DNA of 64,000 bases. Origin: DASPHG01 sp963849605 (GTDB lineage Bacteria > Actinomycetota > Thermoleophilia > Solirubrobacterales > Thermoleophilaceae). The DNA is taken from NCBI GenBank assembly GCA_963849605.1, contig CAWKHX010000009.1:1-64000 (forward strand). The letters run 5' to 3'. Shown piece by piece: positions 16,592 to 24,830 of this stretch (its first letter is position 1; the number at the start of each line of letters is the position of its first letter). The notes beneath the pieces were generated by a model that was given only the letters and a program-made list of their open reading frames with translations, had not been told where the DNA came from and did not search any database. The position numbers and the translations under genes are program-made.

Positions 16592-17029
16592 GTGAACAGA
16601 CAGCTCAGCATGCTCGCCGTGGGCCTCGCCGCCCTCGTATTGGCCATCGCCGGATGCGGCGATGACGACGACGGCGATGACAACGGAGGTGACGGTCAGG
16701 CCGCCGCCACCACGACCACCAAGACGGAAACCACTCCGACCACTCAGCAGGAAACGATTCCCGCTGCCGTGACGGTGAAGATCGGCGACAACTTCTACAA
16801 GCCCGCCACCACCACGATCCAGGTCGGCCAGGCGATCAAGTGGAAGAACGAGGGGGCGGTCGCCCACACGGTGACTTCCGACAGCGACAGCACGGTGAAG
16901 TTCGACTCCGGCAACCTCGACCCTCGGGGTGTCTACGCGCTCAAGCCCACCACCCGGGGCACGCTCAGCTACTACTGCACCATCCACGGCAAGGCCGTCC
17001 AGTCGGGCACGGTAACCGTCGAACGCTGA
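16592..17029 (+). CDS. Cupredoxin (plastocyanin-like) lipoprotein
   Basis: 145 aa from GTG 16592, with GGAG seven bases upstream. Lipobox L-A-I-A-G-C, then an Asp-rich and Thr-rich linker (residues 25-60) and a single cupredoxin domain. Copper ligands visible: His in A-V-A-H-T-V, Cys and His in Y-Y-C-T-I-H. The usual axial Met before G-T-V is absent (G-K-A-V-Q-S-G-T-V). It may carry out extracytoplasmic electron transfer or copper binding. Four bp upstream of the phosphatase fusion gene, so possibly co-transcribed. Confidence 0.88.
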   Translation: MNRQLSMLAVGLAALVLAIAGCGDDDDGDDNGGDGQAAATTTTKTETTPTTQQETIPAAVTVKIGDNFYKPATTTIQVGQAIKWKNEGAVAHTVTSDSDSTVKFDSGNLDPRGVYALKPTTRGTLSYYCTIHGKAVQSGTVTVER

Positions 17030-17033
17030 CCGG

Positions 17034-19052
17034 ATGAGCTACGGCGAGACGCCGCGCTGGCAACCGATGACGCCGCGGCTGCGGCCACTGCGGCTGGTGC
17101 TGGCGTGGGTCATCGCGGCCGTTTCGGTCTGGGTCGCGGCGGCGCTCATTCCCGGGGTGGCGCTCGAGGAGACAGGCGCGGCCTTTCTGGTGGCCGGCGG
17201 CGTCGCGGTGATAAACGCGGTCCTGCCGCCGTGCATCGCGGCCCTGCGGCTGCCTTGGATGCTCGCGGTCGGGTTCCTGGCGGTGCTCTTCGCCGACGCT
17301 CTCGCATTGCAGATCGCCGCCGACGCCCTGCCGGACGCGATCCGCGTGGACTCCTTCGGAGACGCGCTGCTCGCGGCTCTCGTCATGGCCGCCGCATCGA
17401 TCGTCCTACAGGTGATTACGGGAACCAACGACGAGGACGAGTACTCGCTGCGCGTGGTCCGGCGCATCGCAAAGCGCCAGGGCGGCGGGCGCCGCCAGGA
17501 CGAGGCGGGAATCGTGTTCCTCGAGATAGACGGGCTGGCGGTTCCGGTGCTGCGCCGGGCAATGCGCGATGGCAACGCGCCGAACCTCGCCCGCTGGATG
17601 GCCGAGGACGGCTACCGGCTCGCCGAGTGGGAACCCGACCTCTCCTCGCAGACGGGCGCCAGCCAGGCCGGGATCCTGCTCGGCTCCAACGAGGACATCC
17701 CCGCCTTCCGCTGGGTCGAGAAGGAGACGGGCAAGCTGATGACCTGCTCGGCGCCCGCCGACTGCGCCGAGATCGAGCGCCGCCGCTCCACGGGCGTCGG
17801 GTTGCTCGCCGACGGCGGCGCGAGCCGCGGCAACCTCCTGTCGGGTGAAGCTGACGAGGTGATCCTGACCGTCAGCCGGATGGAGGCCGAGAAGCGGGCG
17901 AACCCCGGCTACCGCGCCTTCCTCGCGAACGGCTTCAACGTCACGCGCGCGCTCGTGCTGTTCGTCTGGGAGGTGGTCCTGGAATGGACCGCGGCGCTCC
18001 GCGCCAGCCGCCGCGGCGTCCTACCGCGCGGCCATCGCGGCGGGATCTACCCACTGCTGCGGGGCGCCATGTGCGTGGTCGTGCGCGACCTTGTCGTGTT
18101 CGGCGTCCTGACCGACGTGATGCGCGGGCGCCCTGCCATCTACGCGACCTTCGCCGGCTACGACGAGGTTGCCCACCATTCGGGGCTCGAGCGCGCCGAC
18201 ACACTCGAGGCGCTGCGCAAGCTCGACCAGCAGTTCGGCCGCATCGAGCGCGCGCGCCGGTACGCGCCCCGCCCGTACGAGATCGTCGTCCTGTCCGACC
18301 ACGGGCAGACGCAGGGCGCGACCTTCAAGCAGCGCAACGGCTACAGCCTGGAGGATCTCGTCGAACGCTCGATCGAGCGGCTCGACGTCACCGCCCTCAC
18401 GGGCGGCGACGAGCAGTCGGCGATGGTCGGACACGCGCTCAGCGAGGCGACCGGCGGTTCCCGGAACGAGAAGCGGGCGAAGAACGACGTCTCCGATCGC
18501 GACGTGGTGGTGCTCGGATCGGGGAACCTCGGGCTGATCTACCTCATGGAGGAGCCGCGCCGGCTGACGCTCGAGGAGATCGAACGGCGCCACCCGCGCC
18601 TGATCCCGGCGCTGCGCGAGCACCCGCACATCGGCTGGCTGCTCGTGCGCTCGGCGGAGCACGGCGCGGTCGCGCTGGGCCCTCACGGCATCCGCTACCT
18701 GGGCGGCGACCGCGTCGACGGAGAGGACCCGCTGGCGGCCTTCTCGCCGACCGCGGCGCGCCATCTGCTTCGCAGCGACGGCTTCGCGCACGTCGCCGAC
18801 ATCATGCTGGGCAGCTTCTACGACCCCGAGCTTGACGAGGGCTGCGCGTTCGAAGAGCTGATCTCTTTCCACGGCGGCCTCGGGGGTCCCCAGACGAGGC
18901 CGTTCGTGATGTACCCGCCGCGGCTGCCGGGTCCCGCCGAGCCGCTTGTAGGAGCCGCCGCCGTCCACGACCTGCTGCTCGGGTGGCGAGGCGGGGGCTC
19001 GGGTCATAGCTCTCACCTGGATCGGGCATTCGACCGTCCTGATCGAGGCTGA
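17034..19052 (+). CDS. Membrane protein: phage-holin-like four-helix domain fused to alkaline-phosphatase-like hydrolase
   Basis: 672 aa. Residues 15-135 contain four membrane helices of the phage-holin/DUF360-like type. From about 160 to 640 there is an alkaline-phosphatase-superfamily domain: metal site E-I-D-G-L, nucleophile region S-Q-T-G-A-S-Q-A-G, Y-D-E-V-A-H-H-S-G, and L-S-D-H-G-Q. This matches nucleotide pyrophosphatase/phosphodiesterase relatives, probably acting outside the membrane on lipid or nucleotide phosphodiesters; the substrate is unknown. The last ~15 codons are suspect: one extra G in the G5 run at 18992-18996 would end the protein at a TAG at 19007 and also give the next gene a start. 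Confidence 0.85.
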   Translation: MSYGETPRWQPMTPRLRPLRLVLAWVIAAVSVWVAAALIPGVALEETGAAFLVAGGVAVINAVLPPCIAALRLPWMLAVGFLAVLFADALALQIAADALPDAIRVDSFGDALLAALVMAAASIVLQVITGTNDEDEYSLRVVRRIAKRQGGGRRQDEAGIVFLEIDGLAVPVLRRAMRDGNAPNLARWMAEDGYRLAEWEPDLSSQTGASQAGILLGSNEDIPAFRWVEKETGKLMTCSAPADCAEIERRRSTGVGLLADGGASRGNLLSGEADEVILTVSRMEAEKRANPGYRAFLANGFNVTRALVLFVWEVVLEWTAALRASRRGVLPRGHRGGIYPLLRGAMCVVVRDLVVFGVLTDVMRGRPAIYATFAGYDEVAHHSGLERADTLEALRKLDQQFGRIERARRYAPRPYEIVVLSDHGQTQGATFKQRNGYSLEDLVERSIERLDVTALTGGDEQSAMVGHALSEATGGSRNEKRAKNDVSDRDVVVLGSGNLGLIYLMEEPRRLTLEEIERRHPRLIPALREHPHIGWLLVRSAEHGAVALGPHGIRYLGGDRVDGEDPLAAFSPTAARHLLRSDGFAHVADIMLGSFYDPELDEGCAFEELISFHGGLGGPQTRPFVMYPPRLPGPAEPLVGAAAVHDLLLGWRGGGSGHSSHLDRAFDRPDRG

Positions 19053-19740
19053 GGGCACGCGGCTGCTGACCGACCCGGTACTGCGATCCCGCATCGCTCA
19101 TCTGCGGCGCATCGTTCCGCCACCGCCCGACCCCGGGCTCGGGCACCTGGACGCCGTGCTCATCTCCCACGCCCACCACGACCACCTGGACCTTCCCTCG
19201 CTGGCCGGGCTGCCGAGCGCTTGCCCAGTGTTCGCTCCACGCGCCAGCGCCCGGATCCTGCGCCGGCGCAAGCTGAACGCATGCCCGCTCGAGGTCGGCG
19301 AGCGGGTCCGGGTCAAGGAGCTCGTGGTCGTCGCACAGCAGGCCGAGCACAGCGGACGCCGTCAGCCGCTCAGCCGCGGGGACGAGACGCTCGCCTATCT
19401 CGTGGAGGGGCCGGCGAGCGTCTACTTCGCGGGCGATACCGACGTGTTCGAGGAGATGGGCGAGCTCGCGGGGCGCGTCACGGTCGCACTTCTCCCGATC
19501 TGGGGCTGGGGTAAACGCGTCGGCCGCGGCCACATGGACCCCGAGCGGGCAGCACGAGCGGCGGCCCTCCTCGAGCCCGCCGTCGCCGTCCCGATCCACT
19601 GGGGAACGCTCGCGTCGCCCTTCGCCCCCTGGGTCGGGGACCCAGATGCGCCCGCTAGAGCATTCGCCAAACACGTCCGCCGGCTTGCGCCGCAGGTCGC
19701 CGTCGAGGTGCTCGCGCCTGGCGGGCGGCTGGAAGTCTGA
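18983..19740 (+). CDS. MBL-fold metal-dependent hydrolase (UlaG/UPF0173-like)
   Basis: The recognisable protein runs from 19006 (V-I-A-L-T-W-I-G-H-S-T-V-L-I) to 19740. Zinc motif S-H-A-H-H-D-H-L-D is at about residue 55, followed by F-A-G-D-T-D and I-H-W-G-T. The in-frame sequence upstream of T-W-I-G-H has no ATG, GTG or TTG. The first GTG in this frame (19156) would delete the strand carrying W-I-G-H-S, so it is too late. If the G5 run at 18992-18996 were G6, a GTG at 18983 would open V-A-R-R-G-A-R-V-I-A-L-T-W-I-G-H. The coordinates assume that correction. Confidence 0.8.
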
Positions 19741-19835
19741 GGGCGCGGCCGCGCCTTGGCGGGGGGTGCGTGCGCTCCCCGCGTAGACCGGTGTACCTCA
19801 TTGTCGCTCCGCGCCATCGGTGTGAACCTCCAGCT

Positions 19836-20204
19836 GTGCCCGTCTCCGTCGTCACCGTGGACGATCAGGCCGTTTTTCGCGCGGTCGCGCGGGACGTCAT
19901 AGATGCAACGCCGGGTTTCGAGCTGGTCGGGGAGGCCAGCTCGGGCGAGGCAGCCGTGTCTGTGGTGGACGAGCTCAATCCCCAGCTTGTCCTGATGGAC
20001 GTTCGCATGCCCGGCACGGACGGCACCGAGGCGGCGCGGCAAATCAAGGCCGCGAAACCGGGCGTCGTCGTGGTGCTGATCTCGATCGAGGAGCCGGCGA
20101 TGGTGCCCTCATCGGCGGCCGAATGCGGTGCCGCGGCCCTCGCGCGCAAACAGGATTTCGGCCCCGCGATGCTTCGCGACCTTTGGGAGCGGCACGGCCG
20201 CTAA
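19836..20204 (+). CDS. Stand-alone response-regulator receiver domain
   Basis: About 122 aa from a GTG at 19836 (V-P-V-S-V-V-T-V-D-D-Q). It contains the acidic pocket D-D, the phospho-acceptor Asp in LVLMDVRMPGTDG, an S-I-E segment at the Ser/Thr site and K at A-R-K-Q-D-F. The protein ends at the receiver fold, with no output domain. It lies 28 bp upstream of a NarL-type regulator on the same strand. It probably acts as a phosphate sink or protein-interaction switch in the same pathway. Confidence 0.85.
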   Translation: MPVSVVTVDDQAVFRAVARDVIDATPGFELVGEASSGEAAVSVVDELNPQLVLMDVRMPGTDGTEAARQIKAAKPGVVVVLISIEEPAMVPSSAAECGAAALARKQDFGPAMLRDLWERHGR

Positions 20205-20231
20205 GCGCCCGGCGAGGGTAGGCTCGCCTCG

Positions 20232-20921
20232 ATGGCCATCCGAGTCGTTCTCGCCGAAGACAGCCTGCTGATGCGCGAGGGCGTGGAACAGTTGCTTGCC
20301 GGCTCGCCGACGGTCGAGGTCGTAGCCGCCTGTGGTGACCTGGACGGCCTCCTCGCCGCGGTTGACGAGCACTCGCCGGACGTGGTGATCACCGACATAC
20401 GAATGCCGCCGTCCAAGACGGACGAGGGAATCAAGGTGGCGGCGCAGCTGCGCCACAGCCATCCGGAGACGGCCGTGATCGTGCTGAGTCAATACTCGGA
20501 GCCGGCTTACGTCCTCGAGTTGCTCGAGTCAGGCTCGGACCGGCGGGGCTACCTGCTGAAGGAGCGCGTGCATGACCGCGGACAGCTCGTGTCCGCGATC
20601 GACACCGTCGCCACCGGGGGCGCCGTGATCGATCCAAAGATCGTGGAAATACTGGTTGCGGCCCGCGCTCGCGCGGAGCGCTCGCCGCTGTCGGAGCTCA
20701 CTCCGCGCGAGCACGAGGTGCTCGCGGAGATCGCCGAGGGCAAGAGCAACAACGCGATCGCCGAGTCGCTCGTGCTCACCAAGCGCGCCGTCGAGAAACA
20801 CATCAACTCGATCTTCATGAAGCTGAATCTGGCGACCGCGGACGACGTCAGCAAGCGCGTGAAGGCCACGCTCCTGTTCCTGGCGGAGAGCGGAGAGCCG
20901 CCCGCGCCCGGCGGCAGTTAG
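20232..20921 (+). CDS. NarL/LuxR-family response regulator
   Basis: 229 aa. Receiver with L-A-E-D-S at the start, Asp in VVITDIRMPP, and the conserved Lys in Y-L-L-K-E-R-V. The LuxR helix-turn-helix at about 155-215 reads S-E-L-T-P-R-E-H-E-V-L followed by I-A-E-S-L-V-L-T-K-R-A-V-E-K-H-I. A likely cognate kinase, of the HisKA_3 type used by NarL-family systems, is encoded 1.7 kb away at 22665-24467 on the other strand. ATG at 20232 follows an A-G-G-G-T-A-G-G-C leader. Confidence 0.92.
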   Translation: MAIRVVLAEDSLLMREGVEQLLAGSPTVEVVAACGDLDGLLAAVDEHSPDVVITDIRMPPSKTDEGIKVAAQLRHSHPETAVIVLSQYSEPAYVLELLESGSDRRGYLLKERVHDRGQLVSAIDTVATGGAVIDPKIVEILVAARARAERSPLSELTPREHEVLAEIAEGKSNNAIAESLVLTKRAVEKHINSIFMKLNLATADDVSKRVKATLLFLAESGEPPAPGGS

Positions 20922-21013
20922 ACGGTCTGCCCCGGCCGCGGGGAGGCACGCCTGTGGCAGGCACACCGGCGTGCGCCATTGCGGGCTGCTCCCGGGACCG
21001 CTTGGTTGGGCTC

Positions 21014-22303
21014 ATGCAACGCCGGCGCCGGCTGCCAGTCGTTCTGATCGTTGTCGCCAGTCTGATCACGTTCCTTGCAATCTTCGCGATCTGGGCGAAC
21101 CGTCAGCTGCTCGACACCGACAACTGGACCGACACGAGCACCCAGCTCCTGGAGGACGACGCCATCAAGGAGCAGCTCTCGATCTTCCTCGTCGACGAGT
21201 TCTATGCGAACGTCGACGTCGCCGGCCGCATCGAGGCGGTGCTGCCGCCGCGCGCCGCCCCGCTCGCCGGTCCCGCCGCCGGGGGGCTGAAGGGCGCCTT
21301 CGAGCAAGGCATCGAAAGCTTGCTCGGACGGCCACGCGCGCAGCAGCTCTGGGAGGAGGCGAATCGCCGCGCCCACGCCCGCTTCCTGCAGGTCGTGGAG
21401 GACGAGGGCGAGTTCGTGTCCACCGAGGGCGGCGACGTCACGCTCGACCTGAAGTCAGTGCTCGAGGAATCGCAGGAACAGACCGGCGTGGGTGGCCGCC
21501 TCGCGGAAAGGCTTCCCGAGGACGCCGCGCAGCTCACCGTCCTGCACACCGACGAGCTCGAGCTGGCTCAGGACGTGGTCAAGCTGATGAAGACGCTTGC
21601 TTGGGTACTGCTCGGCCTGGCGCTCGGCCTCTACGCCCTGGCCATATTCCTGGCGCGCGGCTGGCGCCGGGAGGCACTGCGCGCGACCGGGATCGGCTTC
21701 GCCTTCGCAGGTGCGACCGTCCTCGTCATCCGCTCATTCGCGGGCGGCGCGCTGGCGGACGCGCTGGCCGGGACGGATTCCGTCAAGCCCGCGATCGAGG
21801 CCACGTGGAGCATCGGAACGTCTCTGCTCCAGGAGGCAGCTGCGGCAGCCCTCGCCTACGGCGTCGTGATCTTCCTGGCCGCCTGGTTGGCCGGCCCAAC
21901 CGGGCTCGCCCTGGCGTTCCGCCGCGCGCTTGCGCCGTACCTGCGCGACCCCCGCTACGCCTACGGGGGGCTGGCCGCGATAGTCCTCTTCCTTCTCGCC
22001 TGGGGTCCGACGCCGGCGACGCGAAAGCCGCTCGGGATGCTGTTCCTGATCGCGCTGCTGGCCGCCGGCGTGGAGACGCTGCGCCGCCAGACGGCCCGCG
22101 AGTATCCCGATGCAACCATCACCGGGCTGTCGCTCCCTGGCCGCGGCAAGCGGACCGCCCAAGGCGCCGCGCCGGAGGACGACCGGCTCGCGGAGCTCGA
22201 GCGGCTCGGAAAGTTGCGCGACTCCGGAGTGGTCGACGAGGCCGAGTTCCAACGCGAGAAGGCCGCAATTCTCGAGCGGACAGCGTCGGCCGGGCCCCAG
22301 TGA
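21014..22303 (+). CDS. Integral membrane protein with C-terminal SHOCT-like tail
   Basis: About 429 aa. An N-terminal helix (L-P-V-V-L-I-V-V-A-S-L) is followed by a ~170-residue extracytoplasmic domain starting with N-R-Q-L-L-D-T-D-N-W. Then come a block of five membrane helices (residues 195-370) and a SHOCT-like tail, L-A-E-L-E-R-L-G-K-L-R-D-S-G-V-V-D-E-A-E-F. The N-terminal half resembles that of the PI-PLC-like protein at 50579: one helix, D-(T/S)-D-x-(W/F), helical domain, helices. ATG 21014 chosen; a GTG at 20954 would add 20 residues with no family support. Function unknown. Confidence 0.8.
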   Translation: MQRRRRLPVVLIVVASLITFLAIFAIWANRQLLDTDNWTDTSTQLLEDDAIKEQLSIFLVDEFYANVDVAGRIEAVLPPRAAPLAGPAAGGLKGAFEQGIESLLGRPRAQQLWEEANRRAHARFLQVVEDEGEFVSTEGGDVTLDLKSVLEESQEQTGVGGRLAERLPEDAAQLTVLHTDELELAQDVVKLMKTLAWVLLGLALGLYALAIFLARGWRREALRATGIGFAFAGATVLVIRSFAGGALADALAGTDSVKPAIEATWSIGTSLLQEAAAAALAYGVVIFLAAWLAGPTGLALAFRRALAPYLRDPRYAYGGLAAIVLFLLAWGPTPATRKPLGMLFLIALLAAGVETLRRQTAREYPDATITGLSLPGRGKRTAQGAAPEDDRLAELERLGKLRDSGVVDEAEFQREKAAILERTASAGPQ

Positions 22304-22359
22304 TTGCCTGACCGCGTGTACTCTGATTTCGTAAGGGTGACTCGCAAAGGAGAGGTCCA

Positions 22360-22668
22360 ATGGTGCTTGCAGCCGACTACCCGTTTCTCGACATCCTCTG
22401 GACGATGCTCGTGTTCTTCGGCTTCGTTCTGTGGTTCATGCTGTTGTTCAGGGTCTTTGGCGACGTCTTCCGCAGGGATGACATCTCCGGCTGGGGGAAG
22501 TTCGGCTGGTCGATGTTCGTGATCCTCGCGCCGTTTCTCGGCGTCTTCATCTACCTGATCGCTCAGGGCCGGCAGATGGCGCAGCGCGACCTCGAGAACG
22601 CCATCGCGCAGAAGGCGGCATTCGACGAATACATCCGCGAAGCCGCCGCCGGTACTACGAAGACCTAG
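22360..22668 (+). CDS. Small membrane protein with PLDc_N (phospholipase D nuclease N-terminal-like) domain
   Basis: 102 aa with a strong ribosome site (AAAGGAGAGG) before ATG 22360. Two membrane helices with the PLDc_N pattern: F-L-D-I-L-W-T-M-L-V-F-F in helix 1, D-I-S-G-W-G-K-F-G-W in the loop, and L-G-V-F-I-Y-L-I-A-Q-G at the end of helix 2. These precede an acidic/basic helix resembling a SHOCT remnant. Found widely in actinobacteria as a stand-alone protein; no enzymatic residues. Its stop overlaps the kinase stop on the opposite strand by three bases. Confidence 0.85.
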   Translation: MVLAADYPFLDILWTMLVFFGFVLWFMLLFRVFGDVFRRDDISGWGKFGWSMFVILAPFLGVFIYLIAQGRQMAQRDLENAIAQKAAFDEYIREAAAGTTKT

Positions 22669-24467
22669 ACGGGCGCCTCAGATCCGGAACGGCCGTTCGT
22701 CGCCGGCGGCAAAAACACGCTGCCGGAGACGACCGTCCCGCCGCCCGAGCTCGAGCTCACGGTCACCTCTCCGCCGATCGCCGCGAGGCGGTCGCGCATG
22801 TTCGTGAGACCGGCTCCCGCCGGCGTCGCGCCAACGTCGAATCCCGTCGCCGTCGTCACTCACCTCGAAGCGGAGGCTGTCACCGTTCGCCAGCGAGATC
22901 GAGATCGTCTTGGCGCCCTCCGCGTGCTTGTAGGCGTTCTGTAGAGCCTCCAGACAGCAGAAGTAGACCGCGCTCTCCACCTCCGACGATAACGGCCCAC
23001 GCCGTCCGGTCGAACGATCGCGTGGATCGGCCCGGTCTGCGCCGCGGCCCGCAGCGCCTCGGCTAGCCCTCGATCGGCCAGCAGCGACGGATACACCCCA
23101 CGTGCCAGCGACCGAATCTCGTCGATGGTCTCCTCCACGCTGGGACCCAGAGTGTGCAGCTTGGCGAGCCCGCGCTCCGGATCCTGCTTGAGGAGCTCCT
23201 CGGTCAACTCAAGCTGTACGCGCAGCGCGACTAGCCGTTGCTGAGCACCGTCGTGGAGGTTCTGCTCGATCCGGCGGCGCTGCGCGTCCGCATTGACGAG
23301 GATGCGCGCCCGCGACTCGCGCGTCTGACGCAGGGAAGCCTCGATCCTGGCCGTCAGGCGATGGTTCTCGAGGGCCACGAGCGCGTACCACGCCGCCGCC
23401 CTGACGAACTCCGTCTGGTCGGCCAGCGCCGGATCGTGGACGACGATTGCGAGCTGCTCGCCCTCGACGCGGATCTCGGTGAGAGCCCGTCCGTCGCCGG
23501 ACGCCGGGAGGACCCGCGGCCGGCCTTGCGTGTCCACCCAACCTCCTCCGTTGCGAACCCGGTACAGCACCTCGAGCGAGGGATCGTCCAGCATGTCCGC
23601 CAGCGAGGCGGACAGCTCCGCTCGAGTGGAGGTGTGGCTCAAGCGCGGCTCGAGCCCTTGGAGCCTGTCCGAAATGTGCAGACGCCATCGGAGCAGTCCA
23701 ATCAGGAAAGCCAGTGCCATCGCCGGCAGTCCGAGTGCAACCAGCCAGCTCGCGACTGCCTCGGATGTCGTGCCGGAATCCACGAAGCGGGTGACCCCGA
23801 GTAGGCACAGAACCGCCAGGCGAGCCGCGGCCACACTCAGGACCGGGGTGAGGGTGAGCCGGGCGAGGGCGGTCGCGCCCCGGACACGCTGGACCAGCCG
23901 CAGCGTCACGGCGCCGAAGAGCAACACGGTGAGGACTTCACGCAGCGGGACCAGCATGGAGTCCACGAAACCGGGCTCGCTCCCCAACAGGAAGAACGCG
24001 TTGTCGGGACAACTCGAAGTGCAGCTCGTCCAGGGTGCTGGCACGGGATAGCTGTCGCTGATCAGCGCGCTTGGCAGGTACAACGCGGCAACGAGCAGGA
24101 CTGCGGTCCACACCAGGGCCCGGTCGATGCGGCTCGCCAGCCGGCCGAAGGGAAAGACGAGGATCAGGTAGATAAGGCCTGGTTCAACGAGCCAGCCGGA
24201 TACGCGGCCGATGCTGTAGACGAGCTCGTTCCCGGACTCGGCAAGCGTCGTCAGGAACCATGCGAACCCGGCGATGGTGAGCAGCAGACCGAAGCGATCG
24301 CCGGGACGGCGGTGCCGCGCGTAGAGGCCTACGCCGATGGGCAGGGCGACCATCGAGGCCCGGCCGACGGCTGCAAGCGCAGTCGCTTCTCCCTCAACGT
24401 TCGCAGCAGTGATGGCGGCCGCAAGGGCCGCGAGCACCACTCCGATGACGGCGCTGTAGCCCATCAA
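22665..24467 (-). CDS. Membrane histidine kinase of NarL-system type (HisKA_3), two frameshifts near the C terminus
   Basis: Residues 1-285 contain 7-8 membrane helices and then a degenerate GAF-like region. The HisKA_3 dimerisation helix with the phospho-acceptor His is RRRIEQNLHDGAQQRLVALR at about 415-435, followed by R-S-L-A-R-G-V-Y-P. The HATPase part is split. At about 22990 one base is missing (V-G-R-Y to S-S-E-V-E-S-A-V-Y-F), and at about 22860 one G is extra (S-D-D-G-D-G to F-D-V-G-A-T-P-A-G-A-G-L). With both corrected the N box (E-A-L-Q-N-A-Y-K-H-A) and G boxes are complete. Probable partner of the NarL-type regulator at 20232. Confidence 0.82.
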
Positions 24468-24571
24468 GGCACACAGCCGACGACTGTTGTACGCATGCGA
24501 GTCCGCTTCCGAGTTTACCTTCGCTTGGGCGAGATTCCCAGCTGCGCGTGGCGCGGGCGTAGGATCAACGC

Positions 24572-24826
24572 ATGAGCGACGAAAGCATCGCGGGCCGAAT
24601 CGATCAACTCGTGACCGAGGAGCAGGAGCTGCGTCGCCGCGAGCAGGAGGACACCCCCGACCCCGATGCCCTCGAGCGAGACCGGAAGCGGCTGGGCGAG
24701 GTGGAAGTAGAGCTCGATCGCTGCTGGGACCTGCTGCGCCAGCGCCGCGCTCGAGAGGAATTCGGCCTCGACCCCGATGAGGTTTCAGCTCGCGGAGCCC
24801 GCACGGTCGAGGACTACGAGCAGTAG
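24572..24826 (+). CDS. DUF2630 family protein
   Basis: 84 aa: I-D-Q-L-V-T-E-E-Q-E-L-R-R-R-E, then L-E-R-D-R-K-R-L-G-E-V-E-V-E-L-D-R-C-W-D-L-L-R-Q-R-R, the full-length signature of DUF2630. Predicted to be helical coiled-coil throughout. The family is small, cytoplasmic and uncharacterised. Divergent from the kinase at 24467 with about 105 bp between; single-gene transcript, convergent with the flavoprotein gene. Confidence 0.92.
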   Translation: MSDESIAGRIDQLVTEEQELRRREQEDTPDPDALERDRKRLGEVEVELDRCWDLLRQRRAREEFGLDPDEVSARGARTVEDYEQ

Positions 24827-24830
24827 GCGC

